DNA of 64,000 nucleotides, taken from Liopterus haemorrhoidalis (Eukaryota > Arthropoda > Insecta > Coleoptera > Dytiscidae). The position numbers and the translations under genes were made by a program. Each line of letters begins with the position of its first letter. Positions within the stretch are counted from its first letter, which is position 1. This document shows positions 45,276 to 55,873 of this stretch, in pieces. The notes under the pieces are model-generated. The model searched no databases. It worked only from the letters and a program-made list of their open reading frames with translations, and was not told the DNA's origin. Location: NCBI GenBank assembly GCA_963971575.1, contig OZ020616.1:6406924-6470923 (forward strand), in the 5' to 3' direction.

Positions 45276-45925
45276 ACTAAAACTACAGCCGCTACAGTAC
45301 CACATCCCAGTACCTCCCCAAGACCTGCACATAACAATTAAAGAAAAACTAAAGAAAGAGAGAGAAGACAAATGGACGAACATAGCGAATAATAAACTAC
45401 GTGTAATCAAAACAGACACAACAATGTGGGACCAAAATCTAAAAAGACGAGATCAGACCATATTAAGCAGATTGAAAATAGGTCACTCAAAAATAACACA
45501 CCAACATCTTTTGGATAAATCCGAGCCAAACATTTGCCCAATATGTATTACAAGGGTCACAACAAAACACGGAATAACCAGCTGTGCCAAATACTACACC
45601 TTGAGAACCAAATATAATATACCCGCCCAACTGTCAGATGCCCTAAAGAACGACCCAACAGCAAAATCAAATATATTTAACTTCATAAAAGAAGCAGATC
45701 TAACAAGTGATATATAGCTGTGTAAATCTGGTTAAATCCGTTGTTAAATTCATAAGGCAAATGTAATAAATATGTATATATTCTGTAAACATAAATATAG
45801 ATATTAATTAGCAAATAAGTAATATTAAAAAAAAAAAAAAAAACATGTATAATATAAACTGTAATAACTTCAAGACGCTAGAGGCCTTGATGTTGAAGCG
45901 TCGGTAAATAAACAGTATGGAAAAA
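45276..45925 (+). pseudogene. LINE 3' end (RNase-H-type LINE) inserted in the minus LINE
   Basis: An open frame to 45717 gives MWDQNLKRRDQTILSRLKIG, then HQHLLDKSEPNICPICITRV (C-x2-C), then HGITSCAKY, ending FNFIKEADLTSDI. This is the C-terminus of Jockey/I-type LINEs that have RNase H and a zinc knuckle; compare 49440 and 62665. A 3' UTR with an A-run (45830-45843) and AATAAA (45916) follows. It interrupts the RT frame of the minus LINE between QQGF.. and HKLFKL... Confidence 0.85.
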
Positions 45926-46291
45926 AACAGTTTATTGATAAGTAAATTATAAATAATTTTGTCAAATGCTTTTCTTAGATCGGTGCCAATAGAGTCAACC
46001 GTTCATATTGTGTGTAAGATAGTCACTGTATAATTATAAGTTAGAGTCAACGGAACGTCCCGAAAAAAAGCCTTGTTGTTGGGGAATTATTGATGACTTA
46101 ACAGATTGAAATAAATATTTATAAACGAGTTTTTAAAAAAAATTGCTCAAGATATTTAGCTTAGATATGATGCTGTACTTATTAACCAATCCTTTATGGC
46201 CAGATTTAAAAATCGGAACAAAAAGTGCTTTTTTCCACGTATCTGAAAAAAAAAAAAATCAGAAATGGATTTGCTATAAATTAAATAGAGC

Positions 46292-47158
46292 ACCTCGCGA
46301 AGAGGTGTAGAGAGATGACAGTATGGTCGGGGAGCACATTAGATCTGTTGCACGAAGATGGAAGGGGGGAGAGGTGGGCGAGGGAATTAGAGGTAAGAAG
46401 GATAGAGATTGGGGAAGGATAATAGGAAGGGGAGAAATGGAAGGAAGGAAGGGGGCTGAGGTTACCTGGAAATGGGGAGGAAGGAAGGGATATAGGAGGA
46501 GGGGTGAAGAAATGGTTGGAAGGGAAGAGAATGGAATAAAATAAATAAAAGATGGGCGAGAGAACTGGAAGCAAGAAGGAAGGAGATCGGAGAGGGAAAC
46601 CAGAATGAGAATAGGAAGAAAGAGAGGGACACTGGAGCAAGAAGAAAGAAATGAGAAAAAAAATATTGTAATTTGAATTGTATTGTACGTTATTTATTTT
46701 TTATTGTTTTATTTCTATTTGTAATAGTTAATACCCTGAACGCCGCAAGGCCTAGGGAATAAAGAATATATCCATATATATATATATTGCAACGTTCAGG
46801 GTATTAACTATTACAAATAGAAATAAAACAATAAAAAATAAATAACGTACAATACAATTCGATTTACAATATTTTTTTTTCTCATTTCTTTCTTCTTGCT
46901 CCAGTGTCCCTCTCTTTCTTCCTATTCTCATTCTGGTTTCCCTCTCCGATCTCCTTCCTTCTTGCTTCCAGTTCTCTCACCCATCTTTTATTTATTTTAT
47001 TCCATTCTCTTCCCTTCCAACCATTTCTTCACCCCTCCTCCTATATCCCTTCCTTCCTCCCCATTTCCAGGTAACCTCAGCCCCCTTCCTTCCTTCCATT
47101 TCTCCCCTTCCTGTTATCCTTCCCCAATCTCTATCCTTATATATATATATACATATAT
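46292..47158. mobile_element. Palindrome of two LINE 3' ends, inserted in the minus LINE
   Basis: Arms 46398-46742 and 46793-47138 (345 and 346 bp) are inverted copies that differ at only a few positions, around a 50-bp centre. The left arm read forward codes the C-terminal tail of a LINE (GREWNKINKRWARELEARRK) and continues into a 3' UTR with AATAAA in the centre. The right arm is the mirror image without the last ~35 bp. The surrounding RT frame resumes on both sides with a similar TATA(A/T)ATTAAA.ATAGAG flank, an imperfect target duplication. Confidence 0.88.
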
Positions 47159-47389
47159 ATATTAAAAATAGAGGTCGAGATAAGTATTCAGAACAGTTTT
47201 TGAAGAATAATGGTGGTATACCATTAGGTCCCCGGAACTTTTTGGTGTCAATAGTATAAAAAATTTCCTTGACTTCTGCTTCTAAAATGTGAAAAGTACC
47301 ATGTGACACTCAGTTATTTCTACTCGTTAGATTTTTATTAATTATGATTGCTATATTACACGATGATGGCAATATTGTGCTTCATTGCA

Positions 47390-47495
47390 CTTCTTTGCTC
47401 TTCTTTGTGATTCCTTGTGCTTCTTTGCGCTTCTATGAGCCTATATGTGCTTCTTAGCGTTTATTTGCGCTTCTTAGCGCTTCTTGCGCCTGTGC
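47390..47495. repeat. ~10-bp minisatellite (TTGCGCTTCT)n
   Basis: About ten variants of TTGCGCTTCT/TTGTGCTTCT in tandem. Confidence 0.7.
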
Positions 47496-47499
47496 GGTA

Positions 47500-48228
47500 A
47501 TACACCACTAATAAGAAAGAGATAAAATGTCAAGTAGTTTTCTCCTTTATCCCTTAAACTCCTAATGTTATTCTGTGTTTGTTTGTAACAGTTTTTGTTC
47601 ACCTGATTTGTATTTAACGCCCATCTACTGGTTGTTTCTTGCACTGTGTGTGGCAGGATGTTCGTATCATTATTCTGAACATTGTCATATCTGAGCAAAC
47701 ACCGCATACCGACACGTACGCTCTGAATAACTCGAATCGAGAGCTCTTCTATCATTCAGAGTGCACGTGCCGATTGCCCTAATAGTACTTGATTGGAGGT
47801 TTAGTAAATACCAATATGTTAAATAGGTAATAACCGTGGTTTGTTTGTACTAGAGTTATGATACCGAGACGTTGACTCATCACCTATTATCTTCCCATCT
47901 AACCATGTAAATCACTTCAATTAGGAAATAAAAAAATATTGTCCTAAAGAAAACTTATATGCATCAGTACTTGAGTAGTGTGGTTTCCAACAGCGCGGGT
48001 TCTATTGTAGCATAGATCATAGCATGTTTTTTGATAGTACAAATGGAAGACAATAAAGATCTTAATCTTTAAAATAAACTTCTTGACCGAAACTGTAAAG
48101 GTATTTAGAACTGAAAATCATCCAGGATAGAACTTTAGACAAACTGATCAAAGGACGATGCATAGCAGGTAGAAGATCTTCTTCATCCTTGCGCACTATC
48201 AGTCGTATTGATTTTTGGCCTAACTCAT
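47500..48228. other. No recognised gene
   Basis: A 93-codon minus ORF (47474-47755) has no recognised domain. Nothing else identified. Confidence 0.3.
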
Positions 48229-48232
48229 ATAA

Positions 48233-48707
48233 AGTGGGGAACAGAATACAATGAGTTCTACGGCGCGTTGACGGCGTTCGGACTGCGCTATCTGTCAGAA
48301 GAAAGTTAAAACCAAGCTGTCGTACGCAAGTGCACAGAATGTATAACGTCCTAGCGGCGTTCGAACGCCGTTGATACTGAATGTTCGTCAACTTCCAACT
48401 TTTGACGCCGTTGAACGTTGACACAGAACACCTAACCTCAGTTTTTACTGAATGGTAAAGTGTTTGTATGTATAAATAACTTACATACAACATAAATAAC
48501 ATCACACACAAGTCTTCATCATCTATTATACTTTTAACAAAAGAAAGCGCACGTATAAACACAGATATAGGTTGTCACGTGACACGTTGACGGCGTTAAA
48601 AATTATTGCATTTTGTGAAGGCGAAAATTCTCAACGGCGCTAGCGCAACGCCGTCGCAAATGACGGCACGCTGACGGCGTAGCGCGATGTGAATTCTGTT
48701 CCAGGCT
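48233..48707. mobile_element. Harbinger-like MITE rich in GACGGCG
   Basis: AGTGGGGAACAGAAT at the left and the inverse AGCCTGGAACAGAAT at the right, with TAA on both sides (48230-48232, 48708-48710). GACGGCG or its complement CGCCGTC or close variants occur about ten times, clustered at both ends. Part of a 166-codon minus ORF runs through it; I regard that as a relic of the parent element or chance. Confidence 0.78.
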
Positions 48708-48742
48708 TAAGTCTTTCATCTTGATCTATTAATTTTCTGGTA

Positions 48743-49006
48743 TTACCATCGTTTATATCGTGTATACCAATATTTATTAGATCTTCGGTTAGCTGATCTC
48801 TTGCTGCTTTCTTGCGAGATCTTTCCGTTATACAATCTTCCCTCCCATATCTTCCTTACCATTCTGTCCTCCCTCTTCTTTATCGCATGTCCTATCCACT
48901 TTAATCCTCTACCTCTCAGTTCTTTTGTGATACTTAGCCATGAGTAGAGTTCTCGGATATTTGTTCTTACGGGTTCTCGATTCACCATTAATTTGAATGG
49001 GACCAA
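48743..49006 (-). pseudogene. LINE C-terminal fragment
   Basis: ELRGRGLKWIGHAIKKREDR, then MVRKIWEGRLYNGKISQES. This is the GHV..R..EDRMV.KIWEGR region seen also at 58020. About 87 codons open, then degraded. The region upstream on this strand (49010-49110) does not read as RT. Confidence 0.65.
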
Positions 49007-49009
49007 AGA

Positions 49010-49435
49010 TTTGACGTAAGTTTTATTTTCGAAAACTATGTGTTGTTAATCTCGCTTTGTTAAGGTTGGAGCCATATATAAGTATGGGACGTACTATAGC
49101 TTAGTATAACCTGATCTTGGGGTTCCTAGACAGGAGTTTTGTTTTGAAGAGGGGACCAAGTGCCAAATACTATGTATTAGCAGCTTTAATTATGATATTT
49201 ATTTATAATATTTACTTATCTACAATACTATTTGTATACAGAAAATTACAATATATTGGCTTACTACAACGTATATTACGGTCAGACTCCAGCGTTATAT
49301 AGTTGGCGTATGCCAATTTAGTCCATCTAGTACTCTTTTTAATTTTACGGGTAAATTGTTCAGTGTCCTTTCTCTAACAAAGTTTCGACAGTCAATTTGT
49401 ACTGTCAGTTAGGCATTATATGTATTGCATTTTTT
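49010..49435. other. No recognised feature
   Basis: Contains the 49071-49125 stretch that resembles 29260-29310. Otherwise nothing identified. Confidence 0.35.
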
Positions 49436-49439
49436 CGGG

Positions 49440-49790
49440 TATGGATTCTCAAAATACTACATACAATCACCCAAGCAGGTAAAGTCCTAGAAATTTTCTG
49501 GGTCCCTTCACATTGAGGTATTCCTGTCAGCGAATGGAGTCGCAAAAAAATTCCATCAAATCTCAATAAAGATCCCTTCTCTAGACGTCAAAAACTCAGC
49601 AGGACAACTACATAAAGACTGACATGATCAGTGGCAGGAGACCAACAACAACGAACTACGAAGGATCAAAAACGGCATAAAAAGTGGCATAAATTGACAG
49701 ACAGAAAAGAACATAGAACAATAACAAGAATAAGACGTACCACACTGACACATAAATACATTTTTGGCAAGATACACCAATGCTCTTAAG
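49440..49790 (+). pseudogene. LINE RNase H and C-terminal fragment
   Basis: FWVPSHIEV in one frame matches the 'WvPSHvGI.GNE' block of LINE RNase H. In other frames follow WQETNNNELRRIKNGIK and HRTITRIRRTTLTHKYIFGK, the segment after RNase H in Jockey-type LINEs (compare TRLRIGHIFITHQHL at 62820). Frameshifts abound. The catalytic aspartates upstream are not found. Confidence 0.65.
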
Positions 49791-49794
49791 TAAA

Positions 49795-50178
49795 AAAGAT
49801 ATTTAGTATAAATAAATTGTATTATTAAACTTTATCAAATTCAGAAAAACAATAGTTACAAAGCCATTAGATATTATAAAATAAGGACTATTGATTTTAT
49901 TGGGACATATACACAGAATGAACAAAGAAACAGTCGTAAAATGAGTTTTTGAGCAAGACGGAAAACGATATAATGAAATGTGGAGAACACGCCAGAAAAT
50001 AACGAACTCAATAACAGTCATACATCGCAAGGTAGAAAGGCTTAAAATAAAATAAATACATATTATTTGTTTTAAATGTAAATATCTAAAAATTTAAACA
50101 ACCAAACACAATTTACGGTACCCTTCATTATAGGTACTATTAAAATTCTTTAACCAAATATCTTATAAACTAATAAAT
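49795..50178. other. No recognised feature
   Basis: Contains a 75-codon minus ORF with no domain. Nothing else identified. Confidence 0.3.
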
Positions 50179-50181
50179 TCC

Positions 50182-50565
50182 CTATTTTTTCGTTGGTTCC
50201 TTATCTTTGAATCCGATCCGTGAGTGTTGTATTCTGTTGTATGTTGAAAATATCACCATTGCCGCCAACATTGTCACCGGTCCCCATGTTTCGGAGGACA
50301 GACTAATATATTGATATGCCTCGCTCATTCGTTGCCAGACAGTTGGTATCCGTGAGCGATTGTTTTCTGCGCGCTCTCTGTCATTCACATTTATAACTAC
50401 CAACCCGAAAAACGAAATTAAAAGTCTTTGAATATTTAAATATTTTTTTTGATTGTTTGTTTTTGCTAATTTAAAAATAAAGGAATTGTTTGAACACCTT
50501 TTGGGAGATTTTTTTTGGGTAATTGATGAGAAGATACAACGTTTATTCAACTTGAAATTTTCCAC
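50182..50565 (-). CDS. Possible small membrane protein (127-codon ORF)
   Basis: The C-terminal ~70 codons are less AT-rich than the rest, with balanced composition: DRERAENNRSRIPTVWQRMS, then AYQYISLSSETWGPVTMLAA, then a short hydrophobic segment (MVIFSTY) and a basic, Lys/Glu tail ending KEPTKK. An internal ATG gives a 48-residue form (MSEAYQY...) with one potential membrane segment, WGPVTMLAAMVIFSTY. The first ~55 codons (Lys/Asn/Ser-rich) may be 5' UTR read through. No transposon motif. This resembles the layout of a conserved microprotein, but I cannot name it, and chance or an intronless retrocopy remain possible. The track start codon is not an ATG. Confidence 0.35.
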   Translation of the reverse strand: MENFKLNKRCIFSSITQKKSPKRCSNNSFIFKLAKTNNQKKYLNIQRLLISFFGLVVINVNDRERAENNRSRIPTVWQRMSEAYQYISLSSETWGPVTMLAAMVIFSTYNRIQHSRIGFKDKEPTKK

Positions 50566-50740
50566 TGGATTGCATTTTGCGATTCTTAGATAAGTTCGTA
50601 AGAAAAAATGCTAAAATATTGAACACTAGCACAAACTAGTATTTATTACAACGTCTATTTACAGTCTGTTTCATATATGTCATCACATTATAATTGCTGT
50701 CATTACATATTACAAGAGACGGTTAGCAACTAGTCCTGAT

Positions 50741-50890
50741 CCTAACACGGCCGTCCTGATATTGCCGTGTCCTCGCGGCGTCTTCTAAATTTAACTGCAA
50801 AATAAAAGAATTTGCTATTCTAACACGGCCGTCCTGCTCTTGCCACGTCCTCGCGGCATCTTAAAAATTTAATTACTGCAAAATATAGCA
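50741..50890. repeat. ~77-bp direct duplication
   Basis: CTAACACGGCCGTCCTGATA (50741) and CTAACACGGCCGTCCTGCTC (50818) start two copies that continue with TTGCC.(C/T)GTCCTCGCGGC. Before them, at 50730, is another partial 'gtcctgatcctaacac'. GC-rich for this window. Confidence 0.75.
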
Positions 50891-50929
50891 CAAGAAATGA
50901 AAACATAATGTTAGTTTTGCCTGACCCCT

Positions 50930-51420
50930 TTTGGTTTCTGACCATCCAGATTTTCACTGAACTCCTTGAGGTCCCTGACCATCCAGAGTCAACAAAACTA
51001 ACACAACTTCTTGAGGTCCCTGACCATCCAGAGTACCCCTGAACTCCTTGAGGTCGCTGAACATTCAAAGTCAATCAAAACAAACACAGTTCCTTGAGGT
51101 CCCTGACCATCCAGAGTTTCTTTGAATTCCTTGAGGTCCCTGACTATCCAGAGTCAACAAAACTAAGACAACTTCTTGAGGTCCCTGACCATCCAGAGTT
51201 CCCCTGAACTCCTTGAGGTCCCTAACCATTCCGAGCCAACAAGACAAACACTACTATTTTAGGTCCAACAACTCCTTGAGGTCCCTAACCATCCAGAGTT
51301 CCCCTGAACTCCTTGAGGTCCCTGACCACCCAGAGTTCCCCTGAATCCAGAGTCCTTGACCATCTAAGAGTCAAACAAAAGAAACACAACTCCTTGAGGT
51401 CCCTGACCATCCTGAATTCC
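50930..51420. repeat. Minisatellite with ~37- and ~50-bp units
   Basis: CTTGAGGTCCCTGACCATCC recurs about ten times. Two kinds of linkers alternate: AGAGTTCCCCTGAACTC (short unit) and AGAGTCAACAAAACTAACAC (long unit), making a higher-order repeat of about 85-90 bp. Minus-strand ORFs with DSGWSGTSRS repeats arise from this array. It ends directly against the mariner remnant at 51435. Confidence 0.93.
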
Positions 51421-51434
51421 AGCTTTCTAGCGTT

Positions 51435-52085
51435 TATAATAATATCAATTAAAACGGACGGTAAGTCGGTTACGGACGTTTGAATGTTTTCGAGTGTCCC
51501 AAAATGACGTCCCTTGAGGTGATTTTTCAATCTTGGGAAGAGGAAAAAGTCTCAAGGACTCAAGTCAGGCGAATAAAGAGGCTGAGGATCCACAGGAATG
51601 TTTAACTAGCCAAAAACTCGTTTATTGAAATTGTTGTGTCACAGGCAGAATTTTGGCATCCCCAATTCATTGTTCAAAATCTGATGAACGCACAAGATCC
51701 CGGATTCTGTCGACATTTTCATCGGTTCTTGAAGATGAAGGCCTTCCGCTGCGTGATTCATCTTCAGCTCTCTTCCTTCTGAAAATGATCCTTGACATAG
51801 CACTGTCTCCGTAAGCCTGCTGAAGTTTTGCAAAAGTGTCCAAGTCTGAGGCAGAACCTCATAGCACACCGTTGCTCGAAATGAATGTCACTCATTTTTA
51901 GAACGCACTAGAAAACACAGTTTTACGAAAAAAATCGCTACGGAGAACAAACTTAATCTAGCAAGTTCAAACTCGTACTGAAAACGTATCATATGTTCAC
52001 CTGCCACTCCTACAAGTCCCGCGTTCTTAATGTTGCCAGATCAAACACTATGTTGCCAGTCCGGTTACTTAATTTACACACCTCG
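51435..52085 (-). pseudogene. mariner B family, internally deleted
   Basis: On the minus strand the 5' end is ACGAGGTGTGTAAATTAAG near 52080. ATG at 51894 opens MSDIHFEQRCAMRFCLRLG, then shifted frames give TETFAKLQQAYGDSAMSR and SRSGRPSSSRTDENVDRIRD. After a deletion (at about 51610) the C-terminal part gives PLYSPDLSP.DFFLFPRL and NHLKGRHFGTLENIQTSVTD. The stop in SPDLSP.D falls just before the third catalytic Asp. Part of the 3' end and TIR are lost where the minisatellite begins. Confidence 0.85.
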
Positions 52086-52089
52086 TATA

Positions 52090-53022
52090 TAAATTAGGTT
52101 TTTTACTTTAAATTTGTTTGTGTATCCTGGTACGCACATGATTTGATAAAAAATATTATTTTCTAAATTACTTCTAATTATAGAGAGACTGTTACACCAG
52201 TTTCGGTTAACTGGGACTTTATTGTACCGTAAGTACAAATATCAAGAGAACTGTTTTAAAAAATTAAGTTCTCTCATCTGTATAAGTCATTGTTTGTACA
52301 TTTTATAACAAAAAGTTAAAACAATCTTATACCTGTGTCTTAACCCAAAATGCAAATTTAAAACTTGATTTTTTGTATGTGTGATCAGGACTAGCTGTGT
52401 TTTCTTTGGGTCCATGTCGCGCCTTACATTGTAAATAATTATTGACAAATGAGCCCGACTCTGGACGCCTACACATCTTGTCGCGAGCCGCGAACAAAAC
52501 GATATTAATTATTTATTGTATTTGTCAGTTTGGACTTGATTAATGTCCTTCGTTTGGTGATTGGTTTATAATTTGTTAACGCTCCTATGTTTTACAGAAA
52601 GAAATAAATATAATTTTAATTATTTTTTAATTTATTTTTGCCCTGTTATATTATTGTTAATTTATTTATATTAATTTACATGATAATTTAAAAACTATGT
52701 AGGATTATATCATTAATAAAAATAAATTTTATTAGCTTTCCGTATGTACCGTTGTCACATCATATTAAATGAAAATTTGAGGTAAATAATATATGAGATA
52801 TTGATACTTGAATGGACCATATTAGTGTGTCGTCACATACATGTGCTGCCATCTGAGATCTTTGGAAGTTTTTGACTGGTTTAAAATTCATGTGACATTA
52901 CTTTTGTTACTTTAATTTTATGAATATCTTCAATCTAGGAGCAAAAAATATGTATTGTTGATAAATATGTACTAATATATACAGTCCAGATACTTTATAT
53001 TATAGAATAATGATTTTATAAA
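52090..53022. other. No recognised feature
   Basis: AT-rich, no ORF of note. Confidence 0.35.
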
Positions 53023-53024
53023 TA

Positions 53025-53896
53025 CAGAGTGATTATTTAATGGCGAGACGACGTCACCGAATTTTACGTGCCTCCTAGCAGAATACTATTTATTTATTTA
53101 TTTATTTTACATTTTAAGAACACAAACAGGACGAACCCACAGCAGTGTTCAAGAAATTTTTAACAATTACGTGCGTAAAATTTACATATTACACTATACA
53201 TACTACAAGACTGCAACGATTTTATTTTTGATTTGAAAAATTTTAACGTTTAATTATAGCTATTATATATTAAATTGAAAAAATCGCGGCAGTCATGTAC
53301 GAACAAGAGTAGTACAATAAGCAAGTTACATAATACAACAATTTAAACAGAAGCAACTGCAGTTAGACTGAGCTTGATTCCAAATGTTGTAATATAATTT
53401 TACAATGTGATTTAAATTTATTTAGTGTCAAATTTGAAATATCAACATTATTAAAAACATTGTTGAATGTGGAAGATAGTCTTTCAATGGGTGAATTGGA
53501 AAATATATTATTGTTAGTTTTGGAAACGAAAAATGAATGATGGTTGCGGACATTATAGGACGGAATTAAAAAAGTGAACAACATTAACAGATCATTGCAG
53601 TCTATAATACTATTGCAAATTTTATATAATGTAACCATATCCGACAGTGTGCGACGATTCCTTAGTGACAACATATTTAGTTCAAGTAGAGCTGAACTGT
53701 AGTCAGTAAGGCGAGTTTTTTCTTTAAATAGAATGTATTATGAATATACTATGACTATAATAACCTTGAAGAAAATTTGATTATGAAGAAAAAAAGATTA
53801 TGCGCATGCGCGCATAATCGCCTGCTACGATGTGTATGAAACGGCAAATTATTAAAACTTCCAGTGACGTCGTCTCGCCATTAAATAATCACTCCG
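53025..53896. mobile_element. TA-flanked MITE, copy B, containing a LINE
   Basis: Same ends as copy A at 12328 (CAGAGTGATTATTTAATGGC), in the opposite orientation, flanked by TA (53023-53024, 53897-53898). Only about 60 bp of the left part and 100 bp of the right part belong to the MITE; the middle is a LINE 3' end. The inner right part has the same GCGCATGCGCGC palindrome as copy A. Confidence 0.8.
53085..53740 (-). pseudogene. LINE 3' end inserted in MITE copy B
   Basis: ORF 53363-53674 (minus) gives LSLRNRRTLSDMVTLYKICN, preceded by YSSALLELNM. This is the domain after the RT core in Jockey/CR1-like LINEs, also seen at 11590. A (TAAA)n tail (TATTTATTTATTTATTT on the plus strand, 53088-53106) ends it. 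RT core missing. Confidence 0.83.
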
Positions 53897-53899
53897 TAT

Positions 53900-54480
53900 A
53901 TAAATAAGGATTCGAAGATGTATTTATAGGTTACGTTTTTAAATAATATGAAAATAAAAATATCTTTAGTGTTTATTTAATTAACACTAAGTAATCATTA
54001 ATATTTGGCTTTAGAATACATAATGGTGTATTTTTTTGCTCCAATTTGTAACCATTACAGCTACATTCTTAATTGCAAATTTTTAGTTTTTTGACAGATG
54101 AAAATGAAAAACAATAATGGATAAAATAAAAACAACATATTGTTCCCTCAAACCATTTAGATATGACATACACACTTATTGCTATGTTACTTGCCATAAT
54201 AACGATTATTAACGTAAAATTTTCAAAATTAACCTGCAAAATAATATTGTTCTGCAAAAATAATGACATATTAAATTATAATGTATAAAACAAGAATTTT
54301 AATAAATAAATATTGACTTGTAGTTTTGATGTGAAGCATTCTTTTTCTTTGAAAACTTAATTTATATTTCCAAAATACAATTTAACAAAAAAACAACATG
54401 CTAAATTCAAATAAAAGGAATCCAACCACGAGGCGGAGGCACTGAATCCCATTTTGTGACGTAGTTACTAATATGGTCTA
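53900..54480. other. No recognised feature
   Basis: AT-rich, small ORFs only. Confidence 0.35.
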
Positions 54481-54483
54481 TTA

Positions 54484-54846
54484 CAGCGTTTCCCAAAGTG
54501 TGGGTCGCGACCCGGCACCGGGTCCCAGAAAAATTTTGCCTGGTCGCGAAAAAAATTGTAAAAACACAAAAAAGATTTTTTTTGTACATATTATTTTTTT
54601 AGTGTCAGTTAATCACTAGAATAGTGTGTATTTGTGCTCTTTATTACTATACTATATTCTTTATTACTATACTATACTCTTTATTACTGTACTATACTCT
54701 TTATTACTATTTATTACTCTTTATTACTATAAAGCTACTGCTTAAATAAAATTTGTTTTGTAAATAAATGTTTTTTCATAAGGTGGGTCGCGAAAAATTT
54801 TAAAACCTCGTACCGGGTCGCGGTCAGGTAAGTTTGGGAACCGCTG
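54484..54846. mobile_element. hAT MITE (complete)
   Basis: CAGCGTTTCCCAAAGTGTGG at the left and the inverse CAGCGGTTCCCAAACTT at the right, flanked by GTCTATTA on both sides (54476-54483, 54847-54854). GGGTCGCG words occur near both ends. A CTTTATTACTATACTATA-type minisatellite (about four units, 54640-54730) lies inside. Confidence 0.93.
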
Positions 54847-54889
54847 GTCTATTAGGTTCTCTATTTGAGAAAAAATAAGAGACGGGATC

Positions 54890-55873
54890 CCACCACAATT
54901 TTTTACAAATGTTCTGGAACTTGATTTCAGAGAAATGAACTAGGAAGGCAAAAGCATCAAAATAAACGGTTACCAATTGACAGATCTACGTTTTGCCGAT
55001 GATATCTTACTATTTAGCAAATCTAAAAACTTCAAAAAATGCTCCAAGAATTATGCAGAACTTGTAAAAAAAAGAGATTAGAAATTAATTACCCTAAAAG
55101 TAAAATCCTGTCAAATGGCCCCAAATAGCCAATAATCATTGAAAACAACACCTTAAACCACGTGGATGAATATGTTTATTTGGGACAAAAACAGATCAAT
55201 TCTGTAAAAATTTACTGTGTAGTAACGTTACTACAAGATAAAATATTATAAAAAGTATAATGACTTTCATTCATGATAGTAACTGAACTTACTCATAGTG
55301 ACAAATTTAGTTCCTATGATCATAGTAACTGAGTTACAGAATTGGTCTGATTATATCTTTCAATAGAATGACAGAAAAATAAACTGATAGAAGAATAATT
55401 GATTCATGGGGACAGTATTGGAAATTAAAACTTATCCTTATTTTCAAGCTAGCAAATGAGACAATGAGAACAGTTATGGATTCGGCAATTTTGCCAGTCT
55501 TAAGACACGGTGCTCAAACGTGGAAACTACCCAAGGAGTCTGAACGGAAAATCCAAGTCTGCCAAAGGAACATCGAGAGAGCCATATGGAAAATCTCAAG
55601 AAGAGAAAAAATTAGAAATGCCATCGTAAGGGCCAGATCGGGCATAAATGATGTCTTAACAAGAACGAAGAAAATTAAATGGAACTGGACAGGTAATGTT
55701 ATGTGAATAGCAACAAAACGATGAGCAAAATTAACAACAGGACGAGGCAGACAACTGAAACGTTGGAGAGATGACATTTGTTTCTGGAATAAATATTGGT
55801 GGCGAACAGAGCTGCACAGTATATTATGGATTTCGATGGGTGAAGCTTTAGGACAGTAGTGGGAGGAAAAGAC

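Larger units (their letters stand above)
44720..47330 (-). pseudogene. LINE reverse transcriptase broken by two insertions
   Basis: Reading the minus strand from 47330: KKFRGPNGIPPLFFKNCSEY and PLFLIY (RT N-terminal region), then an insertion (46292-47158), then DTWKKALFVPIFKSGHKGL and QQQGFFSGRSVDSN, then a second insertion (45276-45925), then HKLFKLGIHGDLLRWLVSYI, SSGVPQASHLGPLLFLLFIND (motif B), FADDLRIFRS (catalytic ADD), LQLNFDKCHIITFTRN and DLG.IFDTKL. Order and spacing fit one Jockey/CR1-like RT. Several stops; dead copy. Endonuclease and the 3' tail not found. Confidence 0.82.

Noticed and set aside
46281..47309. 119-, 89- and 105-codon ORFs with Pro/Ser- or Arg/Gly-rich composition
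   Set aside because: They are antisense or out-of-frame readings of the two mirror arms of a LINE 3' end; the same protein appears twice on opposite strands because of the palindrome.
48062..48562. 166-codon minus ORF as a host gene
   Set aside because: It runs across the left border of the Harbinger-like MITE (48233), so its two halves come from different sources.
50820..51074. 84-codon minus ORF with DSGWSGTSRS repeats as a gene
   Set aside because: It is a reading of the minisatellite; the frame is broken in several units.
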